Assembly: GCF_015477355.1 (NCBI RefSeq)
Contig: NZ_JADLRJ010000014.1
Span: 1-64,000 of the forward strand
From: Nocardia blacklockiae
GTDB lineage: Bacteria; Actinomycetota; Actinomycetes; Mycobacteriales; Mycobacteriaceae
Direction of reading: 5' to 3'
Length of the DNA stretch: 64,000 nucleotides
In this document: piece after piece, positions 48,570 through 57,007 of the stretch
Position numbering within the stretch: the first letter of the stretch is position 1
Layout: each line of letters starts with the position of its first letter
Notes under the pieces: generated by a model
What the model was told of the DNA's origin: nothing
Database searches by the model: none
The model's input: only the letters and a program-made list of their open reading frames with translations
Made by a program: the position numbers and the translations under genes

Positions 48570-51119
48570 ATGCCACCGCACCGTCCGCGCCGGATGGGGA
48601 CCCCGTCCACCGCCCACGACTTCATCGGCCGCGAGCGTGAGCTGGAACGGGTCGCGACGCTGTTACTGAGTTCCACGCGCCTCATCACTGTCGTCGGTGC
48701 GGGCGGAATCGGCAAGACCCGACTCGTGATCGAGGCCGCGCAGCGGTTCCACAAAGCGCGCAATACGCCCGTGCACTGGGTGCGGCTGGACCGGCTGCCC
48801 CGCGGCGCCGACGTCGCCGGCGTCGAGGAGGAGGTGGCCCGCTCGGTCGTCGACACCGACTTCTCCGGCCGCTCCGCGTGGCAGGCGCTCGTCGACACCC
48901 TGGGCCGCGGCAACGGTTTCGGCCGTCCCGCCCAGGTCGTCCTGGTCATGGACAACTGCGAGCACGTGCTGGCCGCGGCCGGCGCGGTGATCACCGAACT
49001 GCTCGACGCCGTGCCGGGACTGACCGTCGTCGCCACCAGCCGCGAACCGATCGGCTGGGTCGACGAGCAACTGGTCGCGATCCCGCCGCTGACCCGCCGG
49101 GAGGCGGTCGCGCTGTTCCGCCGCCGCGCCGCGCTGACCGGGCACGCCGTGGACGGCGACCGCACGGCCGTCGCCGAGCGGATCTGCGCGCACCTGCACA
49201 ACTACCCGCTGCACATCCGCCTGGCCGCCGCCCGGCTGCGCCGCCAGCCGCTGTCGATGATTCTCGACGATCTCACCGGCGCGGCGAGCGACCGCCGGCT
49301 GCGCTGGCCGCCGCTGGCCAAGACCGGCGCCGACGAGCGGCACCACGGCATCGCCGACGTCATCGCCTGGTCCTACGACCTGTGCAGCCCGCGCGAGCGG
49401 CTGCTGTTCGAGCGGCTGTCGGTCTTCGCCGCGGGCTACGACAACAATCCCGACGACGTCGAGGGCGGCGGCGACCTGGACGTGGGCGCCGATCTCGCGG
49501 CGATCCGGGCGATCTGCGCGGGCCCCGATTCCACCGGTGCGCGGCTCGAGCCCGACGAGATCGAGGGACTGCTGGAGCGGTTGAGCGATCAGTCGCTGGT
49601 GTCGACGCACTTGGCGGCGGACGCGGTGCGGTACTCGCTGCTGGAGAGCTTTCGCGTGTTCGCCCAGCAACGGCTGGCCGAGCGCGCGGACGCGGAACGG
49701 GCCCGGCTGGCCGAGCGGCATCGCCGCTACTACCGGGACCAGGTCACCGCGGCCGCGGCGAACTGGTTCAGCGACCGCGAGGGCCCGCTACTCGCGTGGG
49801 CGCGGGCGGCCTGGGACAACCTGCGGCTCGCCATCGACGGCAGCCTGGCCACCCCCGCCGAGGCGGTGGTCGGCCTCGAGATCGCGGGCGCGATGATCAC
49901 GCTGCGGGTGCCGTTCTTCAAGGGCTCGCTGCGGGAGTCGCGGCACTGGGCCGAGCGGGCGTTGCGGGCCACCCGCGACGCCGACCCGGAACCGGTCGAG
50001 CTGCGGGTCGCGGTGATGGCGGCGACCGCGTGGATCAGCCTGTGCCAGGGGCTGTCCGACGAGGCCGAGCGCATGCTCGAGCAGTGCGTCGAGCGGTGCG
50101 TCCCGGCCGCCGACGCGGCCGCCTGGCGGGCCGATCCCGTGCACGATCCCGGTCTGCCCGCACCGGTGGAGTTCGCGTCGGGCACCGCGCTGATGCTGGT
50201 GCACCAGGACGTCCGCGCCCTCACCGTGCTGGCACGCGCCCGCGAGAAGTTCACGGCGAGCGGGGATCTGGGCAGCGCGGCGATGAGCGAACTGTTCGAG
50301 GCGCTGGCCGCGGCGTTCCTCGGCACGGCCGCGCAGGCGCTCGAGGTCACCGCACGGCACCGCGCCACCGCGGCCGGCTCGGGCGCCGAGTGGGCGCAGT
50401 CGTGGGCCGAATTGGCCTGGGCGATCGCGCACACCAAGTACGGCGATGCCCACGACGCGCTGGACACCGGGCAGACGACGCTCGCGCGCCAGGTCGCCAT
50501 GCGCGACTCGTGGGGCGCGGCCTGGGCCGTGCATATCCGCGCCTGGACCCTCGCGCACCTGCTCGCGACCGAGCGCGGCGCGGACGGGGCCGAGCGGGCG
50601 CGGGAGATCGCGCGGCTGCTCGGCGGCGCGGCGGCGCTGCGCGGTCAGCTCGGCGTCGACATCGCGCATCTCGGCCCGTTCGCCACCGAGACCGACCGCG
50701 CCGCCGCCCGCACCCGGGAAGTGCTGGGGCAGCGGGACTTCGAGGCCGCGTGGGCCGAGGGCGCCGCGCTGCGGCCGGCTCTCACCGAGGTGACCGCGCT
50801 GGCGCTGGGAACCCGGACGCGGCAACGACTTCCGGACGATCGTGCGGGCCGCCCCGCGCAGCCGTCCCCGTGGCGGCTGCTCACCGACGCCGAGCGTGAC
50901 GTGGCGGTGCTGGCCGCCGCGGGCTGGTCCAACACCGCCATCGCGACGCGCCGCGGCAGCTCACACCGCACCGTCGACGCCCAGATGGCCTCGGTGCTGC
51001 ACAAACTCATGATCCGCTCGCGCGAGGACATCCTCCCCCTCGTCCCCGCCGACCACCGGCAGCGCATCGACGCCGAGCGCGAACGGGAACCGCGCGGCAC
51101 GCGCGGCGGGGCCGGTTAG
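48570..51119 (+). CDS. Large LuxR-family regulator with AAA/NB-ARC ATPase domain
   Basis: An 849-residue regulator. Residues about 15-300 form a nucleotide-binding ATPase: FIGRERELERV, Walker A in TVVGAGGIGKTRL, Walker B-like VVLVMDNCEHVL, sensor VVATSREPIGW, and PLHIRLAAARLR, the GLPLA equivalent. A winged-helix and TPR-like helical middle follow. The last 65 residues are a LuxR-type HTH (LTDAERDVAVLAAAGWSNTAIATRRGSSHRTVDAQM, read in two parts). Such regulators are switched by ligands and ATP. TAGAGT lies nine bases before the ATG, so a leaderless message is possible. Confidence 0.9.
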   Translation: MPPHRPRRMGTPSTAHDFIGRERELERVATLLLSSTRLITVVGAGGIGKTRLVIEAAQRFHKARNTPVHWVRLDRLPRGADVAGVEEEVARSVVDTDFSGRSAWQALVDTLGRGNGFGRPAQVVLVMDNCEHVLAAAGAVITELLDAVPGLTVVATSREPIGWVDEQLVAIPPLTRREAVALFRRRAALTGHAVDGDRTAVAERICAHLHNYPLHIRLAAARLRRQPLSMILDDLTGAASDRRLRWPPLAKTGADERHHGIADVIAWSYDLCSPRERLLFERLSVFAAGYDNNPDDVEGGGDLDVGADLAAIRAICAGPDSTGARLEPDEIEGLLERLSDQSLVSTHLAADAVRYSLLESFRVFAQQRLAERADAERARLAERHRRYYRDQVTAAAANWFSDREGPLLAWARAAWDNLRLAIDGSLATPAEAVVGLEIAGAMITLRVPFFKGSLRESRHWAERALRATRDADPEPVELRVAVMAATAWISLCQGLSDEAERMLEQCVERCVPAADAAAWRADPVHDPGLPAPVEFASGTALMLVHQDVRALTVLARAREKFTASGDLGSAAMSELFEALAAAFLGTAAQALEVTARHRATAAGSGAEWAQSWAELAWAIAHTKYGDAHDALDTGQTTLARQVAMRDSWGAAWAVHIRAWTLAHLLATERGADGAERAREIARLLGGAAALRGQLGVDIAHLGPFATETDRAAARTREVLGQRDFEAAWAEGAALRPALTEVTALALGTRTRQRLPDDRAGRPAQPSPWRLLTDAERDVAVLAAAGWSNTAIATRRGSSHRTVDAQMASVLHKLMIRSREDILPLVPADHRQRIDAEREREPRGTRGGAG

Positions 51120-51133
51120 GCGAGCCGGGCGCG

Positions 51134-52549
51134 TCAGCGGGAGGGCGCCGTCGGGGTGGTGTCGGCGACCGCCCGACCACGCCGCAGGAACCAGCCGCCT
51201 ACCAGGACCGGGACCATGATGAGCGGCACGGCGATGATGGCGCCGCGCTGCTCGGTGCCGCCGGTGACCGCCATCAGCACCACCACACCGACGAGGAACG
51301 CCAGGGTGGCGATGCCGGTGTACGGGCTGCCGATCAGCCGGAACGCGGGGCGTTCCGCGCGGCCCGCGCGCCACCACCACCACAATCGCAACTGGCACAG
51401 CACGATTGCCGCCCACGCCGTGATCACCCCGAGCGCCGACATGTTCAGCACGATCTCGTACGCGCGTTCGGGCACCACGGCGTTGAGCCCGACCCCGGCC
51501 AGCGCGACCGCGCCGGTGGCCAGGATCCCCACGTACGGAACACCGTTCGTGGACAGGGCGGCCGCGCGCGCCGGCGCGCTGCCGTTCATCGACATGGAGC
51601 GCAGGATCCGCCCCGTCGAGTACAGCCCCGCGTTGAGGCTGGAGAACGCGGCCGTCAGCACCACCAGGTTCATCACCGAGTCCGCCCCGTGCACCCCGAT
51701 CCGGGCGAAGAAGGTGACGAACGGGCTCTCGCCGGCCCGGAAGGCGGTGTAGGGCAACAGGAGCGCGAGCAGCACCAGCGATCCGACGTAGAACACGGCG
51801 ATGCGCACGATCACGGAGTTGATCGCGCGCGGCATGATCTTCTCCGGGTGTTCGGCCTCGCCCGCCGCGGTGCCCACCAGCTCCACGGCCGAGTACGCGA
51901 ACACGACGCCGGTCGTGACGACCACCAGCGGCAGCAGCCCCGACGGGAACAGCCCGCCGTGGTCGCGGATCACCGCGGGGCCGGTGCCCGCGCCCTCGAT
52001 GGTGAACCGGCCCGCGAGGAATACGGTGCCGATCACCAGGAAGCTCACCAGCGCGACCACTTTGATCAGCGCGGCCCAGAATTCCAGCTCGCCGAACCAG
52101 CGCACCGACACCAGGTTGATCGCCACCACCACGGCCAGCGCCACGAAGGCGATGAGCCATTGCGGAATCGACCGGAACGACGACCAATAGTGCACGTAGG
52201 TCGCGATCGCGGTGATGTCCACGATGCCACTCATGCACCAGTGGAAGAAGTACATCCACCCGACCGCGTAGGCCAGCTTCTCGCCGTAGAACTCCCGCGC
52301 GTAGGACACGAACGACCCCGACGACGGGCGGCGCAACACCAACTCCCCCAGCGCCCGCAGCACGAAGAAGACGAACACCCCGCACACGGCGTACACCAGC
52401 ACCAGACCCGGCCCGGCGTCGGCCAGCCGCCCGCCCGCGCCCAGGAACAGTCCCGTGCCGATGGCACCGCCGATCGCGATCATCTGTAACTGACGCGGGC
52501 GGAGACTCTTCCGGTATCCGACGTCCTCGTCGTGTAGCACGTCCGTCAC
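51134..52549 (-). CDS. Amino acid permease, asparagine/D-amino acid permease-like
   Basis: A 471-residue transporter of the APC superfamily. After [24 protein letters not shown] comes the [16 protein letters not shown] signature shared with AnsP/CycA permeases, and [17 protein letters not shown] is a further marker. About 12 membrane helices. The GTG at 52549 is chosen because GGAGG stands five bases upstream; earlier in-frame codons read into the promoter of the divergent oxidase. The neighbouring D-amino acid oxidase suggests a D- or small neutral amino acid as substrate, which is inference. Confidence 0.9.
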   Translation of the reverse strand: MTDVLHDEDVGYRKSLRPRQLQMIAIGGAIGTGLFLGAGGRLADAGPGLVLVYAVCGVFVFFVLRALGELVLRRPSSGSFVSYAREFYGEKLAYAVGWMYFFHWCMSGIVDITAIATYVHYWSSFRSIPQWLIAFVALAVVVAINLVSVRWFGELEFWAALIKVVALVSFLVIGTVFLAGRFTIEGAGTGPAVIRDHGGLFPSGLLPLVVVTTGVVFAYSAVELVGTAAGEAEHPEKIMPRAINSVIVRIAVFYVGSLVLLALLLPYTAFRAGESPFVTFFARIGVHGADSVMNLVVLTAAFSSLNAGLYSTGRILRSMSMNGSAPARAAALSTNGVPYVGILATGAVALAGVGLNAVVPERAYEIVLNMSALGVITAWAAIVLCQLRLWWWWRAGRAERPAFRLIGSPYTGIATLAFLVGVVVLMAVTGGTEQRGAIIAVPLIMVPVLVGGWFLRRGRAVADTTPTAPSR

Positions 52550-52615
52550 CGCGGCCTCCAGCCTCTCGATCGTGTCGTCGATCAATGTATCGTCAACCAA
52601 CGGCTCGCTCAATGC

Positions 52616-52624
52616 TGGTAGGAT
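52616..52624 (+). promoter_or_regulatory. Extended -10 of the D-amino acid oxidase gene
   Basis: TGGTAGGAT is an extended -10 (TGn plus TAGGAT). The GTG at 52632 follows seven bases later, so the transcript is probably leaderless. No good -35 is seen. Confidence 0.45.
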
Positions 52625-52631
52625 TACGATC

Positions 52632-53582
52632 GTGCGTGCGGTCGTGGTGGGATCCGGGATAGTGGGCCTGACGACGGCGGCGGCGCTGCTGCGCGAGGGC
52701 CGCGAGGTGGTCGTCGTGAGCGCCGAGCCCGTCCGCGCCACCACGTCGTATCTGGCTGCCGCGGTGTGGTTTCCGACCGCGGCGGGCCCGGCCGAGCGCG
52801 TGGCCGCGTGGAGCGCCGAGACCTTCGCCCGACTCGAGCGGCTGGCCGAGGCCGGGGCGCCCGGGGCCCGAATGTGCGAGTCGCTGACCGTCTTTCGCGA
52901 GGAGCCGGAGATTCCCGGGTGGTCGCGGACCGTGCGCGGGTTCCGGTGGGCGCGGCCGGACGAGCTGCCGCCGGGTTACCGGTTCGGGTTCCGCTTCGCC
53001 GTGCCGCTGCTGGAGATGCCGGTCCACCTGCCCTGGCTGGAGTCGCGGGTGCGCCGGGACGGGGCCCGCTGGGTGCGCCGGACCGTCGAAAGCTTCGACG
53101 ACCTCGCCGATCTCGCGCCGGACGTGATCGTCAACTGCGCGGGCCTGCGCGCCGGGCCGCTCGCGGGCGACGCCGACGTGTATCCCATCCGCGGGCAGAT
53201 CGTGCGCGTCACCAATCCGGGCGTCTCGGTGTCGGTGCGCGACGAGGCGCATCCGCTGGGGCGCGCCTACGTCCACCCGCGCGCCGAGGACTGCATCCTG
53301 GGCGGCTCGCTGGACACCGGCGCGTGGGACCGCACCCCGGATCCGGAACTGACGCAGTCGATTTTGCGCCGCTGCCGCGACCTGGTGCCGGAACTGGCCG
53401 CGGGCGAGGTGCTCGAGACGCTGGTCGGCCTGCGCCCGGGCCGCGGCGAGGTGCGGCTGGAGGTCACCCGGCCGGACTCGTCGCCGGTGCCGGTGGTCCA
53501 CAACTACGGCCACGGCGGCTCCGGGGTGACGATCGGCCACGGCTGCGCCCGCGAGGTCGCGGACCTGGTCCGCGCGTTGTGA
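52632..53582 (+). CDS. D-amino acid oxidase
   Basis: A 316-residue FAD enzyme of the DAAO family that oxidatively deaminates D-amino acids to keto acids, ammonia and H2O2. It has [19 protein letters not shown] (Rossmann), [13 protein letters not shown] (the conserved segment after beta-2), [26 protein letters not shown], and C-terminal [16 protein letters not shown] (the FAD contact diagnostic of DAAO). The substrate-binding Arg should lie in the VGLRPGRG segment. Length is close to the family's norm. It is divergent from an amino acid permease. Confidence 0.93.
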   Translation: MRAVVVGSGIVGLTTAAALLREGREVVVVSAEPVRATTSYLAAAVWFPTAAGPAERVAAWSAETFARLERLAEAGAPGARMCESLTVFREEPEIPGWSRTVRGFRWARPDELPPGYRFGFRFAVPLLEMPVHLPWLESRVRRDGARWVRRTVESFDDLADLAPDVIVNCAGLRAGPLAGDADVYPIRGQIVRVTNPGVSVSVRDEAHPLGRAYVHPRAEDCILGGSLDTGAWDRTPDPELTQSILRRCRDLVPELAAGEVLETLVGLRPGRGEVRLEVTRPDSSPVPVVHNYGHGGSGVTIGHGCAREVADLVRAL

Positions 53583-53737
53583 ACCCCCGTTTCGCACGCT
53601 ACGCCCGGCGCGAAGTGCTCCCGGACGGTAGCATCGGCATCCGGTCGCCACGACCGGCGATCGATCGAATGCGTGGCCCGACAAGGCCATTCAGGGGAAG
53701 TGTCGGCACATCAGCGCCGACGGAATGTGGGGAATCG

Positions 53738-54292
53738 ATGACAGCATCCAAGTTCGCCGCCGCGGCCCTGCTCGCGGTCGGCGCCACCGCCGTCACCGCC
53801 AGCGTGGTCCACGCCGCGCCGGCGCCGGAGGCCACCGCCGCCGGAATCGCCGTGCGGGCAACCGATCACGGCGTCGCCTACACGACCGCGCCGACCGCGG
53901 ACCGCCGCGGCGTGCAGACCACGGTCGAGTCCGGTCGCTTCGTCGCCGCCGACGCCACCACGGTCGCGCTCACCGACGCCGCTGGCAACACGGTGGCCAC
54001 CGTGCCGCTGGGCCTGCGGACCGCCGGGGGCACGGTCGCGCTGGCCGCGCAGATCGGCGCGGACGGCCGCACCCTCACCCTCACCCCGCAGACGGCGTCC
54101 GCGCCGACGGCCCAGGCGATCGACGAGGCCGCCGACACGCTCGCCCGCAAGCAGTACAACGCGGGGATCGGCGCGCTCATCGGCGCCGGCATCGGCGCGG
54201 TGCTCGGCTTCTTCCTCGGCGGCGTCGGCGCCCTGATCACCATCCCCGTCGGCGCGGGCATCGGCGCCCTGATCGGCTACTCCACCCCGTAA
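53738..54292 (+). CDS. Exported protein with glycine-zipper tail
   Basis: A 184-residue protein. Residues 1-27 are a signal peptide (MTASKFAAAALLAVGATAVT, cleavage near VHA-AP). The middle is beta-rich and Thr/Ala-rich (FVAADATTVALTDAAGNTV). The last 40 residues are a glycine zipper: GIGALIGAGIGAVLGFFLGG and PVGAGIGALIGYS, with Gly every fourth residue, suited to helix packing in a membrane or pore. Such proteins of actinomycetes are recalled as cell-surface proteins of unknown function. GGGGA precedes the ATG. Confidence 0.8.
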   Translation: MTASKFAAAALLAVGATAVTASVVHAAPAPEATAAGIAVRATDHGVAYTTAPTADRRGVQTTVESGRFVAADATTVALTDAAGNTVATVPLGLRTAGGTVALAAQIGADGRTLTLTPQTASAPTAQAIDEAADTLARKQYNAGIGALIGAGIGAVLGFFLGGVGALITIPVGAGIGALIGYSTP

Positions 54293-54304
54293 CCCGCACC
54301 ACCG

Positions 54305-54339
54305 AAACCCCGCCGCCGGCCCGCCCGCGGCGGGGTTTT
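54305..54339. terminator. Rho-independent terminator, bidirectional
   Basis: AAACCCCGCCGC at 54305-54316 pairs with 54327-54338 over a 10-base loop and is followed by a TTTT run on the plus strand. It lies between the glycine-zipper gene and the converging cold shock gene. Confidence 0.85.
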
Positions 54340-54385
54340 CGTTACCGCCCGATGCCCGCGCGTGCGGTGACGGTGCCGCGCGGAG

Positions 54386-54643
54386 TCAGACGGAGTCGGC
54401 GGTCGTCGGGACTCCGTCGACGGGATGTACGACGGCGCTGGAACGCACCCGCCGCGCCTGCGGTCCCTTCGAACCGATGGCGATGTCGAAATCGACCGGC
54501 TGTCCCTCGCGCAGGGCGTCCTCGCCGGGCGCGTCGACATCCGCGCTCTCGACCAGCACGTCGGGTCCGCCGTCGTCGGGTGCGATGAACCCGAAATCCC
54601 GGTCGCTGTTGAACCACTTCACGGTGCCCCGTGTCTGAGCCAT
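54386..54643 (-). CDS. Cold shock domain protein (CspA family variant)
   Basis: An 85-residue cold shock protein that binds single-stranded RNA or DNA. It starts TRGTVKWFNSDRDFGFIAPD, with RNP1 as DFGFIAP (GFGFI type). RNP2 is DVLVESADV, where family members usually have DVFVHYS, so the Phe and His stacking residues are replaced by Leu and Glu. The C-terminal KGPQARRVRSS is normal, but a further 17-residue tail is present. GGAGG lies five bases before the ATG. It may have altered nucleic acid preference. Confidence 0.9.
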   Translation of the reverse strand: MAQTRGTVKWFNSDRDFGFIAPDDGGPDVLVESADVDAPGEDALREGQPVDFDIAIGSKGPQARRVRSSAVVHPVDGVPTTADSV

Positions 54644-54765
54644 GACGCGCCTCCTTTTTCCGATCCCCCTAAGAGACTTCGTGCCACCACCCCCTTCGGA
54701 TCGGTGGAACCGGAATTCGGTAGCACGCCGTGACGAGGACCGCGCGGAATCCGGAAGGCTCGCTC

Positions 54766-54786
54766 TTGACCCTGACGCAGGGTCAA
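54766..54786 (+). promoter_or_regulatory. MerR-type operator of the hydrolase-merR operon
   Basis: TTGACCCT and AGGGTCAA are perfect inverse copies with five bases between. The left arm is also a -35 (TTGACC). With a long spacer of 19-20 bases, as MerR promoters have, the -10 falls just before the ATG at 54805. Confidence 0.65.
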
Positions 54787-54804
54787 CCTCGGACCATGGT
54801 CGGC

Positions 54805-55629
54805 ATGACCGCGAATACTCTGTCCCATCGGACGATCCGGCACGACGGCGTCACCCTCCCGATGACCCGGGGCGGCCGGGGACGGCCGCTGGTGCTGTGT
54901 CCCGGACTCAACTCGACGCAGGCCGAGCTGCGCGTGCTGGTCGATCTGCTGCGCCGCGACCACGACGTGATCACCTTCGACCTGCGCGGCCACGGAACGG
55001 CTTCGCCCGCAGACGATTACACCTTCGACGCTTTTCTCGGCGATCTGGCCGCCGTGCTGGACAGCCTCGACCTGTCCGAGCCGCCCGTGCTGATGGGGTA
55101 CTCGCTGGGCGCTGATCTGGCCGTGCACTACGCCGCCGGACATCCCGGCGCGGTCGCCGGGCTGGTGCTGATCGACGGGGCGAACCCGGTGCCCGAACCG
55201 TTCGTCACCGACACCGATCTGCCGCAGTTCCGGGCGATGTGGGAGGACTTGGCCCTGCGCAACCGGACAGCGGTCGGCACGCCGCGTCAGGTGCTGCTCA
55301 CCGCGCGGGAAATCCTCGACCTCAATCTCGAGCTGGATGTACTGCGCTCCGGGATCGACCGCGAGCGCGGAACGACCGGGCCCGGCATCCTCGACCGGTA
55401 CCGCGAGATCCAGGGGCCCATCACCATGATCATGTCGACGTGGATGGCCGGAAACAGCGCCGCGGGCCGGGCACCGCGGCACAACCGGCTGTGGCGCGCG
55501 GGCATCGACCGGCTGCTCCACGTGCGGCCCGACATCGCGGTGTCCTGGCTCGACGCCGACCACCGGCTGGTGTTCACCCATGCCCCGGACATCGCCCGGA
55601 TCGTCCGGGGCACACTGGTGGATCGGTGA
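54805..55629 (+). CDS. Alpha/beta hydrolase
   Basis: A 274-residue alpha/beta hydrolase. The nucleophile elbow is LMGYSLGADLAVHY (Ser), the oxyanion strand VLCPGLNSTQ, DLRGHGTASPADDY after beta-4, and a C-terminal WLDADHRLVF bearing the probable catalytic His. The substrate is unknown. The ATG at 54805 is chosen because the MerR-type operator lies just upstream and the longer frame would read through it; no ribosome binding site exists, so leaderless translation is likely. The merR gene follows 13 bases later. Confidence 0.87.
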   Translation: MTANTLSHRTIRHDGVTLPMTRGGRGRPLVLCPGLNSTQAELRVLVDLLRRDHDVITFDLRGHGTASPADDYTFDAFLGDLAAVLDSLDLSEPPVLMGYSLGADLAVHYAAGHPGAVAGLVLIDGANPVPEPFVTDTDLPQFRAMWEDLALRNRTAVGTPRQVLLTAREILDLNLELDVLRSGIDRERGTTGPGILDRYREIQGPITMIMSTWMAGNSAAGRAPRHNRLWRAGIDRLLHVRPDIAVSWLDADHRLVFTHAPDIARIVRGTLVDR

Positions 55630-55642
55630 GGAGGTCGTTTCG

Positions 55643-56413
55643 GTGCTGACCATCGGCGAGCTGGCGGCGTACGCCGGGGTGACGGTGCGCGCGGTGCGCC
55701 ACTACCACGCGAAAGGGCTGCTGCCGGAACCCGAACGGGACGAGTCGGGCTATCGGCGCTACGACGGCGGCGCGGTCGTCGAACTGGTCCGGATCCGGAC
55801 GCTCGCCGAGGCCGGTGTGCCGCTGGCGCGGGTGCGGGAACTACTGCGGGCCGACGCGGACGAGTTCGCCGCGGCCGTCGCGGAGATCGATGAGCGGCTG
55901 CGCGCGGAGATCCGGGCCCGGCAGCGGCACCGCGAGCGGATCGCCCGGCTCGCGTCCGGAGACAGCCTGGCGCTGCCGCCGGAGATCGTCGACTTCCTGG
56001 ACCGGTTGCGCGCGTTGGAGGTCGACGAGCGGATCGTCCGCGCCGAACGCGACGGCTGGGTCGCGCTCGCCGCGCACGCCCCCGACCGGATCCCGGAATG
56101 GATCGCGCGCAAGCGCACCCATCTCGCCGACCCACAGCTGGTCGCCTTCTACCGCACCCTGAGCGGAGCCCTCGACCGCACCGACGACGACCCCGCGCTC
56201 CTCGAACTCGCCGACACGATGGCCGCCTACCTCACCCGCCTGGCCGACGCCCGCGGCACGGACTACCTCGACTCGCCCGGCGTCGAGCCCGCCTTCGCCA
56301 CGCTCCTGGACGCCCTCGCCTTCGACACCGCGCCCCCGGCCCGAAAACTGGTGGCCCTGTTGCGCGCTCGCGGCTGGACAGGCTGGACCAGACTCGAACG
56401 CGCGCGGGAGTGA
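55643..56413 (+). CDS. MerR-family regulator
   Basis: A 256-residue regulator. The MerR HTH is intact: LTIGELAAYAGVTVRAVRHYHAKGLL, then RDESGYRRYDGGAVVELVRIRTLAEAGVPLARV. The C-terminal ligand domain is long and helical (from residue 75), with no Cys cluster for metals, so it likely binds an organic compound. The GTG at 55643 follows GAGGAGG by eight bases. It is the second gene of an operon with the alpha/beta hydrolase and probably controls it through the palindrome at 54766-54786. Confidence 0.9.
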   Translation: MLTIGELAAYAGVTVRAVRHYHAKGLLPEPERDESGYRRYDGGAVVELVRIRTLAEAGVPLARVRELLRADADEFAAAVAEIDERLRAEIRARQRHRERIARLASGDSLALPPEIVDFLDRLRALEVDERIVRAERDGWVALAAHAPDRIPEWIARKRTHLADPQLVAFYRTLSGALDRTDDDPALLELADTMAAYLTRLADARGTDYLDSPGVEPAFATLLDALAFDTAPPARKLVALLRARGWTGWTRLERARE

Positions 56414-56419
56414 TCGCCC

Positions 56420-56902
56420 CTACTTGTGCAGCGTGCCGGTGATCGTGCTGCCCGGCGCGCCGGTGCGGTAGGCGAGCGTGCCGTCGCTGTGCAGCTGGAC
56501 CGTGGCCCGGGCATCGTCGTCGCAGCCGGCGTTGCCGCTGGAGCGGGCCGCCAGGGTCAGTTCCGTGTCGTTTCCGGCGACCACGCGCTCGGCGCGGTCG
56601 CAGCGGGCGCCCGTGGTCTTGTTGACGGTCGACGAGGTGGCGACCTCCGGAGCGCCCTCGCCGTTGATCGTCAGCACCACGTCGAAACTGTCGCGGCCGT
56701 CGTCGGCCACGCCCTGCCAGCTACCCACGAAGGCCGGGGCGATGGGCGGCGGCGCGGTGCCGCCGTCCTCCGGATTGCGCACGTAGGCCACGACGGCGAT
56801 CGCGACGGCCAGGACCGCCAGCGGGCCGACAACGGCCATGCGACGCCGGTTCTTGCGGCGGATGGCCTGCTCTTCCGGTGTCTCCCACTGTTCCCGACTC
56901 AC
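56420..56902 (-). CDS. Membrane-anchored conserved protein
   Basis: A 160-residue protein. After an acidic start (MSREQWETPEEQAIRRKNRR) a membrane helix spans about residues 22-41 (MAVVGPLAVLAVAIAVVAYV). The external part has APAFVGSWQGVADDGRDSFD, a strand-rich lipocalin-like pattern, and two cysteines (GARCDRAERV and NAGCDD). The shape is like the small beta-barrel domains appended to actinobacterial kinases, but here it is alone. No firm family. Confidence 0.7.
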   Translation of the reverse strand: MSREQWETPEEQAIRRKNRRRMAVVGPLAVLAVAIAVVAYVRNPEDGGTAPPPIAPAFVGSWQGVADDGRDSFDVVLTINGEGAPEVATSSTVNKTTGARCDRAERVVAGNDTELTLAARSSGNAGCDDDARATVQLHSDGTLAYRTGAPGSTITGTLHK

Positions 56903-57007
56903 CTACCCCAGTGTAAGCCGGGCGGGGCCGCGAGATCATCGTTTTCCGCGCTGCGCCAACCGGATTCGGCACCCCGCGGCCCGCTGCCCGCCCGGCGGAC
57001 CGTTGCG

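Noticed and set aside
45594-51119. Biosynthetic gene cluster
   Set aside because: No polyketide, peptide or terpene core enzyme is present; oxygenases alone are not enough.
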